Source: Macrococcus brunensis (GTDB lineage: Bacteria; Bacillota; Bacilli; Staphylococcales; Staphylococcaceae). From it: a DNA stretch of 64,000 nucleotides. Shown here in pieces: positions 21,360 to 30,331 of this stretch (position 1 is the stretch's first letter; every line of letters begins with the position of its first letter). The stretch lies in assembly GCF_004359615.1 (NCBI RefSeq), contig NZ_SCWA01000005.1, positions 61,970 to 125,969 of the forward strand, given 5' to 3'. Under the pieces are notes generated by a model. It had not been told where the DNA came from and ran no database searches. It worked only from the letters and a program-made list of their open reading frames with translations. The translations under genes were made by a program, and so were the position numbers.

Positions 21360-21408
21360 GTATAGCACTACGTAAAGTCCTGCAGATTCCATTAGCGGGA
21401 CTTTCCTC
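21360..21408 (+). repeat. Hairpin repeat, copy 2
   Basis: Same layout as copy 1: AGCACTACG, AAAGTCCTGC, an 11-base loop and GCGGGACTTT. One arm base differs, changing a C-G into a U-G pair in RNA, so the stem still forms. Loop bases also vary, which suggests selection on pairing. Confidence 0.75.
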
Positions 21409-21425
21409 ATATAATAAATAATATG

Positions 21426-21478
21426 AAAAACCACGAAACAGCGATAAATTTAGAGTTTATCGCTGTTTCGTGGTTTCT
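21426..21478 (-). terminator. Terminator of the SDR gene
   Basis: A long perfect stem, ACCACGAAACAGCGATAAA with its complement, around a short TTTAGAG loop. On the minus strand it is followed by TTTTT, so it ends the gene at 21492-22313. Confidence 0.88.
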
Positions 21479-21491
21479 ATAGAAATCCTCT

Positions 21492-22313
21492 CTATTTAAT
21501 TTCGTCTGTAAATGATTCTGCCAGTTCATCATATTCCCAGTTGCGGTGGGATGGATAAAGAGAGAGTCCGCCATCTGCCACAATCGTCTGTCCTGTTATA
21601 TATTTAGATTCTTTACTTGCCAGAAATGCGGCAATGCTTGCGATTTCTTCCGGCTCAGCGACATAACCCATCGGTACAAAACCGTCTGCTTCTTTTTTCT
21701 TCTCTTCAGTAGAGAAGTTCTCAGCATTGATTGGTGTATTGATTGAACCTGGTGCGATATTATTGACGCGAATCTGTACACGGGCATATTCAAGTGCTAA
21801 GCTCTGTGTCAGAAGCTTGACGCCACCTTTACTTGCACAGTACTGAGCATAATGCGGCCATGGAATGATTTCGTGTACACTTGAGACATTGATGACAACG
21901 CCTTTATATTTCTTCTCCATATAATGCTTGATCGCTTCACGAGAGCCGATGAAAGTGCCACGCAAGTTGACGTTCATCACTTTATCAAATTCATCTGTCG
22001 ACATTTCGTGACTGACGATATCCTTCTGCATACCTGCATTATTGACCATAACATGGAGAGCGCCATATGTATCGATTGTTTTTTGGAATAGACTGAGGAA
22101 TTCTTCTTCGTTAGTTGTATCAGCTTTAACGGCAACTGCTTCGCCGCCTTTAGCTTTAATAGATTCTACTAGTTCACTCGCTTCGTCTTCTCTTGAATGA
22201 TAATTGATGACAACTTTCATACCTTCTTCGGCATAACGTTCAGCAATCGCTTTACCGATACCAGAAGCACCGCCTGTGATGAGTGCCACTTTATCTTTTA
22301 AATCGTTATACAT
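21492..22313 (-). CDS. Glucose 1-dehydrogenase-like short-chain dehydrogenase
   Basis: A 273-residue NAD(P)-dependent short-chain dehydrogenase, close in sequence to Bacillus glucose 1-dehydrogenase (MYxDLKDKVxxITGG start, PWPHYAQYCASKGG, INTPINAE, GQTIVADGG). The cofactor motif TGGASGIG is at residues 13-20, and Ser145, Tyr158 and Lys162 form the catalytic triad. The C-terminus extends about 10-15 residues beyond the Bacillus enzyme. GGAGA precedes the ATG at 22313. A SigB-like promoter lies upstream, which would make it a stress gene. Glucose as substrate is inferred. Confidence 0.85.
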   Translation of the reverse strand: MYNDLKDKVALITGGASGIGKAIAERYAEEGMKVVINYHSREDEASELVESIKAKGGEAVAVKADTTNEEEFLSLFQKTIDTYGALHVMVNNAGMQKDIVSHEMSTDEFDKVMNVNLRGTFIGSREAIKHYMEKKYKGVVINVSSVHEIIPWPHYAQYCASKGGVKLLTQSLALEYARVQIRVNNIAPGSINTPINAENFSTEEKKKEADGFVPMGYVAEPEEIASIAAFLASKESKYITGQTIVADGGLSLYPSHRNWEYDELAESFTDEIK

Positions 22314-22347
22314 GATTGTAGTCTCCTTTAAATTAGTTTAATAGACT

Positions 22348-22372
22348 ATACCCATATCGTTTTTAAGTAATC
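22348..22372 (-). promoter_or_regulatory. Candidate SigB promoter of the SDR gene
   Basis: On the minus strand GATTAC, 13 bases, GGGTAT. The -10 element matches the SigB consensus GGGTAT exactly and the -35 differs from GTTTAA at two or three positions. Confidence 0.45.
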
Positions 22373-22426
22373 TATGTGACAACGAACTATCAGTGGAATA
22401 AAATAGAAAAGAAAGGTGGAGGACAG

Positions 22427-24205
22427 ATGACTTATCAACTAACAATACTCAGCACAACGGATATGCATGCTCATTTAAGTTTATATGATTACTTTTTAGG
22501 AACTGAACAGGAGACAAATGGTCTGATTTTAGCAGGAAGTAAGATCAAGGCGCTTGTCGAAGAGAATCAGCAGAAAGAAACACAGACTGTTGTACTGGAT
22601 AACGGTGATATTCTGCAGGGCAATCTGATTGCAGATTACGCAGCCGATAAAAGACCAGAGCGGCACCCGGTGATGCAGATGATGAATGCAGTCGGATATG
22701 ATGCGATGACACTTGGTAACCATGAGTTCAACTATGGTCTTGATTATCTGAAGTCCACGCTCGCCCAGGCAGAATTTCCGGTCGTCAACTGCAATATCAG
22801 GACTGTAGAAGGTGACTATCTTTTTAATCCTTATACTGTCATTGAGAAGACATTCAGTGACGGTGAAACAATCAGAGTTGGGGTGACAGGCGTCGTCCCT
22901 GAACAGATTCTGATGTGGGATGATAAATGGCTGCATGGTAAAGTTGTGGTTCAGGATATGTATCAGACTGCCAAAGCATGTGCAGCTGAACTGAAGAAGC
23001 ATTGTGACGTTGTGGTCTGCCTCTGTCATACAGGATTTGATGCCTCACTGCCAGACGAAGATGGGCTTGAGAACCAGGTTCACCGTATCAGCACGATTGA
23101 TGATATCGATGCGATTATTTTCGGTCATACACATCAGCTCTTCCCCTCTGATACATTAACAGCTGACTATATTGATGGAAGTCGTATTCATCACGTTTAT
23201 GCGGTACAGCCGGCTTCTTTCGGCAGCCATCTCGGCCGGATTGAACTGACGCTGAAAAAGACTGAGAATGGTTTTGAAGTCGAGTCTGGACATTCTGAAG
23301 TCATCGAGCTGAAAAATAATACGGTGATTGATCCGGCCCTTGTTGAACTCAATGAGACGACACATCAGGCTATATTCGATTATATCAATGAAGAAATCGG
23401 TCAGACAGAACACTATATCGATAGCTTCTTCAGCCAGCTGGCGCCGAGCAGAGCAGTTGAAATAGTGGCAAGAAGCGGTAGAAGAGCATATGAGAAGTTG
23501 CGTGGAGATATACCTAACCTGATTTCTACTTCTGCGCCCTTAAAGGCAGGGCGAGATGGTGCGAGTGATTACGTTATGATTTCACCAGGCTCTCTGACGA
23601 TTAAAGACGCTATCAGTATTTACCGCTTTCCGAACAAGCTTGCAGCAGTTAAGGTAACAGGAAAAGTATTGAAAGAGTGGCTCGAATGGAGTGCTTCTGC
23701 TTTTAATTGTTATAGTGATGAGCTGATTGTCAAAGATAATCAGTCTATTGCACCGGGCTTCCCGAGCTACAACATGGATATCTTCTACGAGCTTGACTAC
23801 CAGATTGATCTGAGTGTGCCGGCACGCTATAACCATGCAGCGGTGCAGGTGACAGACAGCGTGCGTATTCAAGGCCTGACATTTGAGGGGCGGGCTGTAG
23901 AACCGGATGATGAATTTACAGTGCTGACCAATGATTACAGGCTGAACTTCACGCCATTTCTAAAAAGTCTGGAAGGCGAAGTGCTCGATGTTGATGTCAG
24001 AGAAACTGTGATAGAATATATCAAGGAAGAAGGCTGTGATTTCAAGGCGGCATGGCCGTTCAGATTCACTGAGGACGGGACTTACCGCATGAAAACGAGT
24101 CGACATGCTGAAGACGTCTTACTTGGGTATCCGGCACGAAAAGTGGCAGATGCGGCAGATGACTTTATCATCGTCGAACTTAATATGAAAGAGAGAAATG
24201 AATGA
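22427..24205 (+). CDS. Metallophosphatase / 5'-nucleotidase family protein without signal peptide
   Basis: A 592-residue two-domain enzyme of the UshA/CpdB group. The metallophosphatase domain carries TTDMHAHL (residues 9-16), DNGDILQGN, GNHEFNYG, CLCHTGF and GHTHQLF, all metal or phosphate ligands. The C-terminal 5'-nucleotidase domain holds FPNKLAAVKVTGK and the substrate-binding aromatic region. I start at ATG 22427, with GGTGGAGGA before it; no signal peptide or anchor is present, so it is probably cytosolic, unlike the wall-bound AdsA type. Its stop overlaps the rlmD start (ATGA). Substrate uncertain: nucleotide or cyclic nucleotide. Confidence 0.85.
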   Translation: MTYQLTILSTTDMHAHLSLYDYFLGTEQETNGLILAGSKIKALVEENQQKETQTVVLDNGDILQGNLIADYAADKRPERHPVMQMMNAVGYDAMTLGNHEFNYGLDYLKSTLAQAEFPVVNCNIRTVEGDYLFNPYTVIEKTFSDGETIRVGVTGVVPEQILMWDDKWLHGKVVVQDMYQTAKACAAELKKHCDVVVCLCHTGFDASLPDEDGLENQVHRISTIDDIDAIIFGHTHQLFPSDTLTADYIDGSRIHHVYAVQPASFGSHLGRIELTLKKTENGFEVESGHSEVIELKNNTVIDPALVELNETTHQAIFDYINEEIGQTEHYIDSFFSQLAPSRAVEIVARSGRRAYEKLRGDIPNLISTSAPLKAGRDGASDYVMISPGSLTIKDAISIYRFPNKLAAVKVTGKVLKEWLEWSASAFNCYSDELIVKDNQSIAPGFPSYNMDIFYELDYQIDLSVPARYNHAAVQVTDSVRIQGLTFEGRAVEPDDEFTVLTNDYRLNFTPFLKSLEGEVLDVDVRETVIEYIKEEGCDFKAAWPFRFTEDGTYRMKTSRHAEDVLLGYPARKVADAADDFIIVELNMKERNE

Positions 24206-25548
24206 AGAAAAACGATATATTAACAGGCACAGTTATCGATTATACACACGAAGGTAACGGTGTTGTCAAAATAGAAGGTTATCCTATTTTTATCCCAAAG
24301 ACTGTGAAAGACGAAACGGTCACTTTCAAGCTGATCAAGCAGAATAAAGGATTTGGTATCGGCAAAGTGATGTCCATTGAAACAGAAAGTCCGGACCGCG
24401 TGGTGCCTCCTTGCATCTATTATCAGCAGTGCGGAGGATGTAATATACAACATCTACGCTATAGCGCGCAGCTCACTATGAAGGAAAACCAGGTAAAAAA
24501 CTTAGTTCATAAGATGACGAAGCTCAATATTCCGGTTCGTGACATTATAGGGATGGACAACCCTTGGCGTTACCGCAATAAAAGTCAGCTGCCTGTCCAG
24601 TATCAGGATGGCATTGTAACAGGCTTCTACAGACCGCGTTCACATGATATTGTGCCGATAGAAGAGTGTCTGATTCAGAAAGAAAGCCACGATGAACTGA
24701 TGAACACGATTCGACAGCTGCTTACGAAGTACAATGTCAGCATTTATGATGAACGCAAGCATAGAGGGAACCTTCGGCATATCGTGCTCCGCAGCGGAAC
24801 GAAAGTGAACGAAACGATGGTCGTCTTCGTGACGAAAAGCAAGCAATTGCCGGAACTTGAACAGATTGCGGATGAACTGATGACACGTTTTCCTGATGTG
24901 ACGAGTATCAGACAGAATATCAACAGTGAAAAGACGAATGTGATTCTCGGCAGACAGTCAAAGACGATTCGGGGCAATGACTTTATCCATGACCAGCTGG
25001 ACACGCTGACTTTTGAAATTTCAGACATGAGTTTCTATCAGGTGAATCATGAGCAGACAGAGAAACTGTACCGAAAAGCTCTGCGATATGCAGAACTGGA
25101 AGAGAAACAGAATGTCATTGATGCTTACTGCGGCATCGGCACAATCGGCCTATTTATGGCGACACATGCTGAACGTGTCTACGGTGTCGAAATAGTAGAG
25201 AAAGCGATTAAAGATGCGAAGCGGAATGCTGCTCTCAATCACTTGTCAAATACACATTTTGAAGCGGGCAAAGCAGAAGATGTTATTCTGAAGTGGCGTG
25301 AAGATGGCATCAGACCAGACGTCGTTATGGTTGATCCGCCGCGTAAAGGCTGTGATTCTGTCTTTGTTGAGACGTTACTGGAGCTTGAACCGAATCGTAT
25401 CGTCTATGTATCCTGCAATCCTTCAACCTTGATGCGTGATATACAGCTGCTGGAAGAGAAGTACCATATCGATGAGATTACACCAGTCGATATGTTCCCG
25501 CAGACGACGCATGTTGAAGCTGTCTGCAAGATGACCTTAAAGGGGTAA
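24202..25548 (+). CDS. rlmD: 23S rRNA (uracil-5-)-methyltransferase, RlmD/RlmCD type
   Basis: Methylates C5 of a uracil in 23S rRNA with S-adenosylmethionine. The 448 residues hold an N-terminal TRAM domain, an iron-sulfur cluster site (Cys71, Cys77, Cys80 in [10 protein letters not shown]), the SAM motif [19 protein letters not shown], and the nucleophile Cys405 in SCNPSTL. All catalytic parts are intact. ATG 24202 overlaps the stop of the upstream nucleotidase. It is the intact counterpart of the paralogue at 46413. Confidence 0.92.
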   Translation: MKKNDILTGTVIDYTHEGNGVVKIEGYPIFIPKTVKDETVTFKLIKQNKGFGIGKVMSIETESPDRVVPPCIYYQQCGGCNIQHLRYSAQLTMKENQVKNLVHKMTKLNIPVRDIIGMDNPWRYRNKSQLPVQYQDGIVTGFYRPRSHDIVPIEECLIQKESHDELMNTIRQLLTKYNVSIYDERKHRGNLRHIVLRSGTKVNETMVVFVTKSKQLPELEQIADELMTRFPDVTSIRQNINSEKTNVILGRQSKTIRGNDFIHDQLDTLTFEISDMSFYQVNHEQTEKLYRKALRYAELEEKQNVIDAYCGIGTIGLFMATHAERVYGVEIVEKAIKDAKRNAALNHLSNTHFEAGKAEDVILKWREDGIRPDVVMVDPPRKGCDSVFVETLLELEPNRIVYVSCNPSTLMRDIQLLEEKYHIDEITPVDMFPQTTHVEAVCKMTLKG

Positions 25549-25552
25549 GCAG

Positions 25553-26632
25553 ATGGAGAAAAGAATCATTCATGTCGATATGGATGCATTCTATGCGCAG
25601 ATTGAGCAGCGTGATAACCCGAAGCTTAAAGGGAAACCCGTTATCGTAGGCGGTAAATCGAGTTCCAGAGGTGTCGTCTCAACAGCGAGTTACGAGGCAA
25701 GGAAATTTGGTGTTCATTCAGCGATGCCGATGAGTCGGGCGCATCAGCTCTGCCCGGATGGTTATTATGTGACACCGCACTTCAATGTCTACCGGGAAGT
25801 CTCTGCCACGATTATGGAGATTTTCAAAAGTTATACCGAGTTTGTTCAACCCGTTTCTCTAGATGAAGCTTATCTTGACATCACCCATCTTGTCAGACGA
25901 GATATGCCGGCTTCACAAGTGGCCCGTTATATTAAACGTGATGTGCTGGAAGCAACACAGTTGACTTGCTCAGCTGGTGTATCTTATAATCGTTTTCTCG
26001 CTAAAATGGCATCCGGTATGAATAAACCGGACGGGCTGACGATTATTCATCATGGTAATGTGCATGATATTCTTATGCCGCTGCCCATCGGAGATTTTCC
26101 GGGTGTCGGTAAAGTCACTGAAGAGAAGATGAAAACACTCGGTATTGAAACAGGACAGGATTTATTCAACCAGACAGAACGCGACCTCATCAACTGGTTC
26201 GGCAAAAGAGGCCCGAAGTTATACCGCTATGCGCGTGGCATAGGTGATGATACTGTAAGTTCTGAAAGGACACGTAAATCGATAGGTAAAGAGACGACAT
26301 TTGAAGTGGATAAAAATGATGACGAAGAAATACTAGCAGTTATTCGAAAGCTCGCTAAACAGGTCAGCGACAAACTGAGTCAGCATCATTTTGCAGGAGA
26401 TATTGTAACTGTTAAAATTAAGGAATTTGATTTCACTACGGTGACGAAACAGCTTAAGCTTCCAGAACACATCACTGAAGCAGATGCAATCTATAATATC
26501 GCCTACCATCTTTATACCGAAGTGAAATCGACGGAACGACCGATACGTTTAATCGGTGTCACAGTGGGGAATTTAAAGGAGAAGCGTTTCGAAAATATGA
26601 CGATATATGATTTTATACAACGGAAAGAGTGA
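25553..26632 (+). CDS. dinB: DNA polymerase IV (Y family)
   Basis: A 359-residue translesion polymerase. The catalytic carboxylates appear as [12 protein letters not shown] (residues 7-18) and [16 protein letters not shown] and [13 protein letters not shown] are the fingers, [17 protein letters not shown] the palm and FPGVGKVT a helix-hairpin-helix in the thumb. A little-finger domain fills the C-terminus. I see no typical beta-clamp peptide at the very end (YDFIQRKE). It lies four bases after rlmD and overlaps a small membrane gene. Confidence 0.95.
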   Translation: MEKRIIHVDMDAFYAQIEQRDNPKLKGKPVIVGGKSSSRGVVSTASYEARKFGVHSAMPMSRAHQLCPDGYYVTPHFNVYREVSATIMEIFKSYTEFVQPVSLDEAYLDITHLVRRDMPASQVARYIKRDVLEATQLTCSAGVSYNRFLAKMASGMNKPDGLTIIHHGNVHDILMPLPIGDFPGVGKVTEEKMKTLGIETGQDLFNQTERDLINWFGKRGPKLYRYARGIGDDTVSSERTRKSIGKETTFEVDKNDDEEILAVIRKLAKQVSDKLSQHHFAGDIVTVKIKEFDFTTVTKQLKLPEHITEADAIYNIAYHLYTEVKSTERPIRLIGVTVGNLKEKRFENMTIYDFIQRKE

Positions 26633-26637
26633 GTAAG

Positions 26638-26841
26638 ATGAAATTTAAATTTTCTATTATTGGTATTGTCGCCTTGTTATTCGCCCTCTTTGTGATGGAT
26701 ACATGGAATAATGGCTTTGACCTTTGGAAACTACTAGGGATTATTGTACTTGCAGTGTTCCTGTTCTGGGTAGACCACAAACTGGAGAGACCGGTATCAC
26801 GAGACAGCATCAGACAGAATATTAAATATAGACGCAAATAA
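26638..26841 (+). CDS. Small two-helix membrane protein
   Basis: A 67-residue protein with two hydrophobic segments (about residues 5-22 and 29-48) and a basic cytoplasmic tail RDSIRQNIKYRRK. It starts at ATG 26638, or alternatively at GTG 26629, which overlaps the dinB stop. It is likely translated together with dinB, but no link in function is known. I do not recognise a family beyond staphylococcal hypothetical proteins. Confidence 0.7.
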   Translation: MKFKFSIIGIVALLFALFVMDTWNNGFDLWKLLGIIVLAVFLFWVDHKLERPVSRDSIRQNIKYRRK

Positions 26842-26868
26842 AACCATGTCCATAGGACATGGTTTTAT
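26842..26868. terminator. Bidirectional terminator after the dinB unit
   Basis: AACCATGTCC / GGACATGGTT stem with ATA loop, A run on the left and TTTT on the right; it also serves the exonuclease gene on the minus strand. Confidence 0.8.
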
Positions 26869-27749
26869 TTATAGAACTCGATCAATTGTTTTAACTTGTC
26901 GTCACTGATCAGCTGAACCTCTTCACCGCGGGCTATCCGGTTAGTGATCGCATTGTCTTTAGCGGAAGGTTTATTGTTCTTTTGTTTGCCGAAGAGATAG
27001 ATATCAGCCTGCTCGACATCAGTCTCATACTGTCCGCCGTGATCCACGATATACTGGACGATATCTTTTCGTTTCAGATGCAGGGTCCCCGATATTGCAA
27101 TCTTTTTATCATGAAAAGGATGAGTCAGATCAAAATCTTTCGTCGACGGTTTAATGGCATTCAGCTCTGCATTATAGCGGCTCATCTGCTGGCTTTTCTT
27201 GTATTTCATACCGGACAAATACGAACGGTGACGTTTGAGATAGTCTTCCAGTGAATCATAGTGTTTCAGCAGGCGGAGCGTGATCATAGCGCTTGCTTTA
27301 GCGTCGTTCAAAGCATGGTGATGCCCGTGAAAATCGAGGTCATAGAACTTCATCATATTTTTCAAGCTGTAGCTGTGATTTTTGACTGTTTTGCGCGCCA
27401 TGTTACATGAACAGAAGTAAGGCATAGTCGGCAGCTCAAGATTATAGCGTTCAATCGACTGATAGAGCACACTCATATCAAAACGCGCAAAGTGAGCGAC
27501 GACAGGCAGATCACCAATGAAATCCATCATATGCGGGAAGACGTCAGGGAATATCGGTGCATCTACTACGTCTTCCGGCTTAATGCCGTGTACAGCAATA
27601 TTGCCTTTAGAGAAGTATGTCTCAGGGTTGACGAGTGTATAAAACGTCTCCGTCATCATATTGCCCTGCACTTTCACCATACCGACGCTGCAGACACTTG
27701 CCGGCTGACCATTTGCTGTCTCGAAATCGAGTGCAATAAACTCATTCAT
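26865..27749 (-). CDS. DEDD 3'-5' exonuclease with BRCT domain
   Basis: A 294-residue DnaQ/epsilon-like exonuclease. The DEDDh motifs are ALDFETAN (Asp8, Glu10), AHFARFDMSVL and HHALNDAKAS. The C-terminal 90 residues (KKIAISGTLHLKRKDIVQYI) form a BRCT domain, so it probably acts in DNA repair or processing, not as the main proofreading subunit. GGGGG lies before two adjacent ATG codons; I take the inner one (27749), with 27752 possible. A homologue sits beside dinB in S. aureus as well. A leftward gene following the FeoB cluster. Confidence 0.85.
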   Translation of the reverse strand: MNEFIALDFETANGQPASVCSVGMVKVQGNMMTETFYTLVNPETYFSKGNIAVHGIKPEDVVDAPIFPDVFPHMMDFIGDLPVVAHFARFDMSVLYQSIERYNLELPTMPYFCSCNMARKTVKNHSYSLKNMMKFYDLDFHGHHHALNDAKASAMITLRLLKHYDSLEDYLKRHRSYLSGMKYKKSQQMSRYNAELNAIKPSTKDFDLTHPFHDKKIAISGTLHLKRKDIVQYIVDHGGQYETDVEQADIYLFGKQKNNKPSAKDNAITNRIARGEEVQLISDDKLKQLIEFYK

Positions 27750-27794
27750 CATACGTCCCCCTTTTGTTTCAGTATACAAAAAAAGAGACAGAAC

Positions 27795-27953
27795 CTATAG
27801 AGGTTTGTCTCTAGGTATGTCACAGCCGCAGTCATGATTGACAGAGCAGCTGTTACATTTACCTTCTTTGGATTTTTTGAAGAATTTGACCAGTGTAAAA
27901 GCAGCATATCCAAATATGAGTAAGGCGAGCAGAATATTGATGAATAATGACAT
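27795..27953 (-). CDS. FeoB-associated Cys-rich membrane protein
   Basis: A 52-residue protein with one membrane segment (residues 2-22) and a tail CNSCSVNHDCGC holding five cysteines. This matches the small proteins found next to feoB, which may bind or deliver iron. The start ATG 27953 has AAGGAGG at good distance; it lies 10 bases after the feoB stop, so it is the third gene of the feo operon. Confidence 0.85.
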   Translation of the reverse strand: MSLFINILLALLIFGYAAFTLVKFFKKSKEGKCNSCSVNHDCGCDIPRDKPL

Positions 27954-27963
27954 AAGAGCCTCC

Positions 27964-29934
27964 TTAAATGAACAATTGGCCGAGCTGATAGACAGCAAAC
28001 GTTAAGAAATAGGCAACTGCGATAGGATAGAGCATTGCGAGAAATGTCCATTTCCATGAACTTGTTTCTTTACGAATAGCAGCGACTGTTGACAGACAGG
28101 GGATATATAACAGGATGAAAAGCATGAACGCATAGGCAGTCAGCGGCGTGAACTGGCTATGAATCACCTGTATCAAGGCATCATCACTGACCGCATAGAT
28201 GATAGCCATCGCACTGACGATGACTTCTTTAGCTAAAAAGCCTGGAATCAGTGTAGCACCCGCCTGCCATGTACCAAAACCAAGAGGGGCAAGGAGCGGC
28301 GCGATTACGCCGCCAATCATCGCAAGGTAACTGTCGCCGATCCCTACATTGAGGCCGGCTGGCCCTGTGTAGTTTAAGAGCCAGATCAATACAGATCCTC
28401 CGAAAATAAATGTCCCCGCCTTTTTGACGAACCCTTTTCCTTTTTCCCATGTGCTACGCCATAAAGTTTTAATCGATGGTAAACGATAGGGCGGCAGTTC
28501 TATCACGAAGATTGAAGTGTCATTTTTCAGGAGTGTCTTCGATAGAATAAAACTCATGAATAAAGCAACGACAACACCGATGATGTACAGGCTCAACACA
28601 ATTAAAGCCTGATTCTCCTTGAAGAATATACCGGCAAAGAGTGCATAGACAGGCAATCGTGCAGAACAGGACATGAAAGGTGCGATTAAAATAGTCGTCA
28701 GACGTTCTTTCTCTTCTTCGATACTACGTGCAGCCATAATACCTGGCACATTACACCCGAAGCCGATAATCATCGGGATGAATGACTTGCCGTTCAGTCC
28801 GAAGAACTCCATTAAACGGTCCATAATCACTGCGATACGCGCCATGTAACCTGAGTCCTCGAGCAGTGAGATGAAGAAGAATAAGACTAGAATCTGAGGG
28901 ACGAAGACTAGGACACCGCCTACACCCGCTATAATACCGTCAGTGATTAGATTCTGCAGAAATTCGACCACACCGAGCTTTGTCATGATGGTGTGTGCCC
29001 AGTCTGTTAATGGACCACCGAAAAATGCATCCAGCTGATCTGAGAGCGGTGTACCGATCCAGGTGAATGTCGTCTGAAAAATCAGCCACATTAACAGCAG
29101 GAAAATAGGCATGCCGAAATATTTGTGTGTGACAATACTATCGATTGTCTCTGTCAAAGGTGTCTTATAGACTTCAGGTTTCGTCACGACACCTTCTAGG
29201 ATTTCAGTGATTTTATTCTGACGTGCTTTTAAGATGAGTTCTTTGACAGGGAAATCAATCTGTTCTTTTAATTGTTCTCGCGTCGCATCATAACCCACAT
29301 ATTCAATGACAGCTGGATTATCCATCAGAAACTGGACAGCGAGAAAACGATGATGACGCCTGTTGAGCGTAAGTCCGCTGAATGTCGGCATGATTTTCGT
29401 GATAAGCGCCTCTATTCTGTCATCATAGCGAAGCGACAATCGGGCAGCTGACAGATGACGGTCATTGACAGCCTCCAGTATTTCATGCGTCCCTTTGCCT
29501 GTGCGTGCTACGACAGGAATGACAGGAATCTTCAGACGACGCATCAATAAGTCTATATCAATACGGTAGCCACGTTTAGCTGAGACGTCAACCATATTGA
29601 GACCCATCATCATCGGTGCTCCGTATTCCATCAGCTGGATAGTCAGGAGTAGATTTCGGCGCAGCTGCGAGGCATCAACGATATTGATCATGCCTTGGAA
29701 AGATTCCTGCAGCAGAAATCGTGTGACGACGGTCTCGTCTTTTGATATAGGGAGCAGGTCATAAGTACCCGGCAGATCCACAAGGTTACCATAGTTCTTC
29801 TTGAGCTTACCGATTTTCTTTTCAACCGTTACACCACTCCAGTTGCCCACGTATTCATATGAACCGGTCAGTGCATTGAAGAGGGATGTTTTCCCGACAT
29901 TCGGATTGCCGAGAATACAGAACGTGTTAGTCAT
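27964..29934 (-). CDS. feoB: Ferrous iron transport protein B
   Basis: A 656-residue inner-membrane Fe(II) transporter. The N-terminal GTPase domain has G1 GNPNVGKTS (residues 8-16), G3 DLPGTYDL and G4 NMVD; a helical spacer and eight or more membrane segments with the two Gate motifs follow ([13 protein letters not shown] and [12 protein letters not shown]). I start it at ATG 29934, which overlaps the last 8 bases of feoA, giving coupling; the longer 29964 start lies inside feoA. In S. aureus, as I recall, ferritin occupies this slot. Confidence 0.96.
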   Translation of the reverse strand: MTNTFCILGNPNVGKTSLFNALTGSYEYVGNWSGVTVEKKIGKLKKNYGNLVDLPGTYDLLPISKDETVVTRFLLQESFQGMINIVDASQLRRNLLLTIQLMEYGAPMMMGLNMVDVSAKRGYRIDIDLLMRRLKIPVIPVVARTGKGTHEILEAVNDRHLSAARLSLRYDDRIEALITKIMPTFSGLTLNRRHHRFLAVQFLMDNPAVIEYVGYDATREQLKEQIDFPVKELILKARQNKITEILEGVVTKPEVYKTPLTETIDSIVTHKYFGMPIFLLLMWLIFQTTFTWIGTPLSDQLDAFFGGPLTDWAHTIMTKLGVVEFLQNLITDGIIAGVGGVLVFVPQILVLFFFISLLEDSGYMARIAVIMDRLMEFFGLNGKSFIPMIIGFGCNVPGIMAARSIEEEKERLTTILIAPFMSCSARLPVYALFAGIFFKENQALIVLSLYIIGVVVALFMSFILSKTLLKNDTSIFVIELPPYRLPSIKTLWRSTWEKGKGFVKKAGTFIFGGSVLIWLLNYTGPAGLNVGIGDSYLAMIGGVIAPLLAPLGFGTWQAGATLIPGFLAKEVIVSAMAIIYAVSDDALIQVIHSQFTPLTAYAFMLFILLYIPCLSTVAAIRKETSSWKWTFLAMLYPIAVAYFLTFAVYQLGQLFI

Positions 29935-30163
29935 GAGCGGCTTCCAGCATGATCTTGCATGCATCGCAGTTCCGTATACAGATATACTGTCCTTCTATAT
30001 CAAAGACGCACGGACCTTTAAAAAGGCTTTTACGCTGAACTTTCAGCATGCTGCCGACTGACAGGCCGAGCGCATTTAGACGGTGCTGTAACACCGGATT
30101 ATCAAAACTGATAGATTTAACAAAATAAGTACCGCCGATTTCGGCATTAGCTGCATGAATCAT
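29927..30163 (-). CDS. feoA: Ferrous iron transport protein A
   Basis: A 78-residue SH3-like protein that works with FeoB at the membrane. Conserved elements are [13 protein letters not shown] and [18 protein letters not shown] with an ending [19 protein letters not shown] precedes the ATG at 30163. First gene of feoA-feoB-Cys protein, controlled by a Fur box 24 bases upstream. Confidence 0.93.
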   Translation of the reverse strand: MIHAANAEIGGTYFVKSISFDNPVLQHRLNALGLSVGSMLKVQRKSLFKGPCVFDIEGQYICIRNCDACKIMLEAAHD

Positions 30164-30186
30164 TTAGACACCTTCTTATTTGATTG

Positions 30187-30201
30187 TGATAATCATTTTC
30201 A
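30187..30201 (-). promoter_or_regulatory. Fur box of the feo operon
   Basis: TGATAATCATTTTCA, matching the 7-1-7 Fur consensus TGATAATNATTATCA at all but one position. It lies between the probable feo promoter and feoA, so bound Fur would block initiation when iron is plentiful. Confidence 0.85.
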
Positions 30202-30206
30202 ATTAA

Positions 30207-30235
30207 ATATTAGCATGGTAATTCTAGTTTAACAA
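30207..30235 (-). promoter_or_regulatory. Probable feo promoter
   Basis: On the minus strand TTGTTA (30230-30235), 17 bases, TAATAT (30207-30212); each hexamer matches 4 of 6 consensus bases. The Fur box lies just downstream. Confidence 0.55.
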
Positions 30236-30257
30236 GATGTATTAGATGAACATTCCA

Positions 30258-30272
30258 TGAAAATCATTTTCT
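30258..30272. promoter_or_regulatory. Second Fur-like palindrome, upstream of murT
   Basis: TGAAAATCATTTTCT has the same 7-1-7 symmetry as the feo Fur box but more mismatches. It lies between the divergent feoA and murT genes, about 30 bases upstream of a TATAAT at 30302-30307. Confidence 0.5.
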
Positions 30273-30331
30273 TAATCATGTGATTTATATCCATCAAATG
30301 GTATAATAAATTGTTAATCAAGGAGGTCATT

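Noticed and set aside
22529..23029. Minus-strand frame of 166 codons
   Set aside because: Shadow of the metallophosphatase gene on the other strand.
28229..28450. Extra gene inside feoB
   Set aside because: Another frame on the same strand as feoB, with basic low-complexity translation; feoB explains the stretch.
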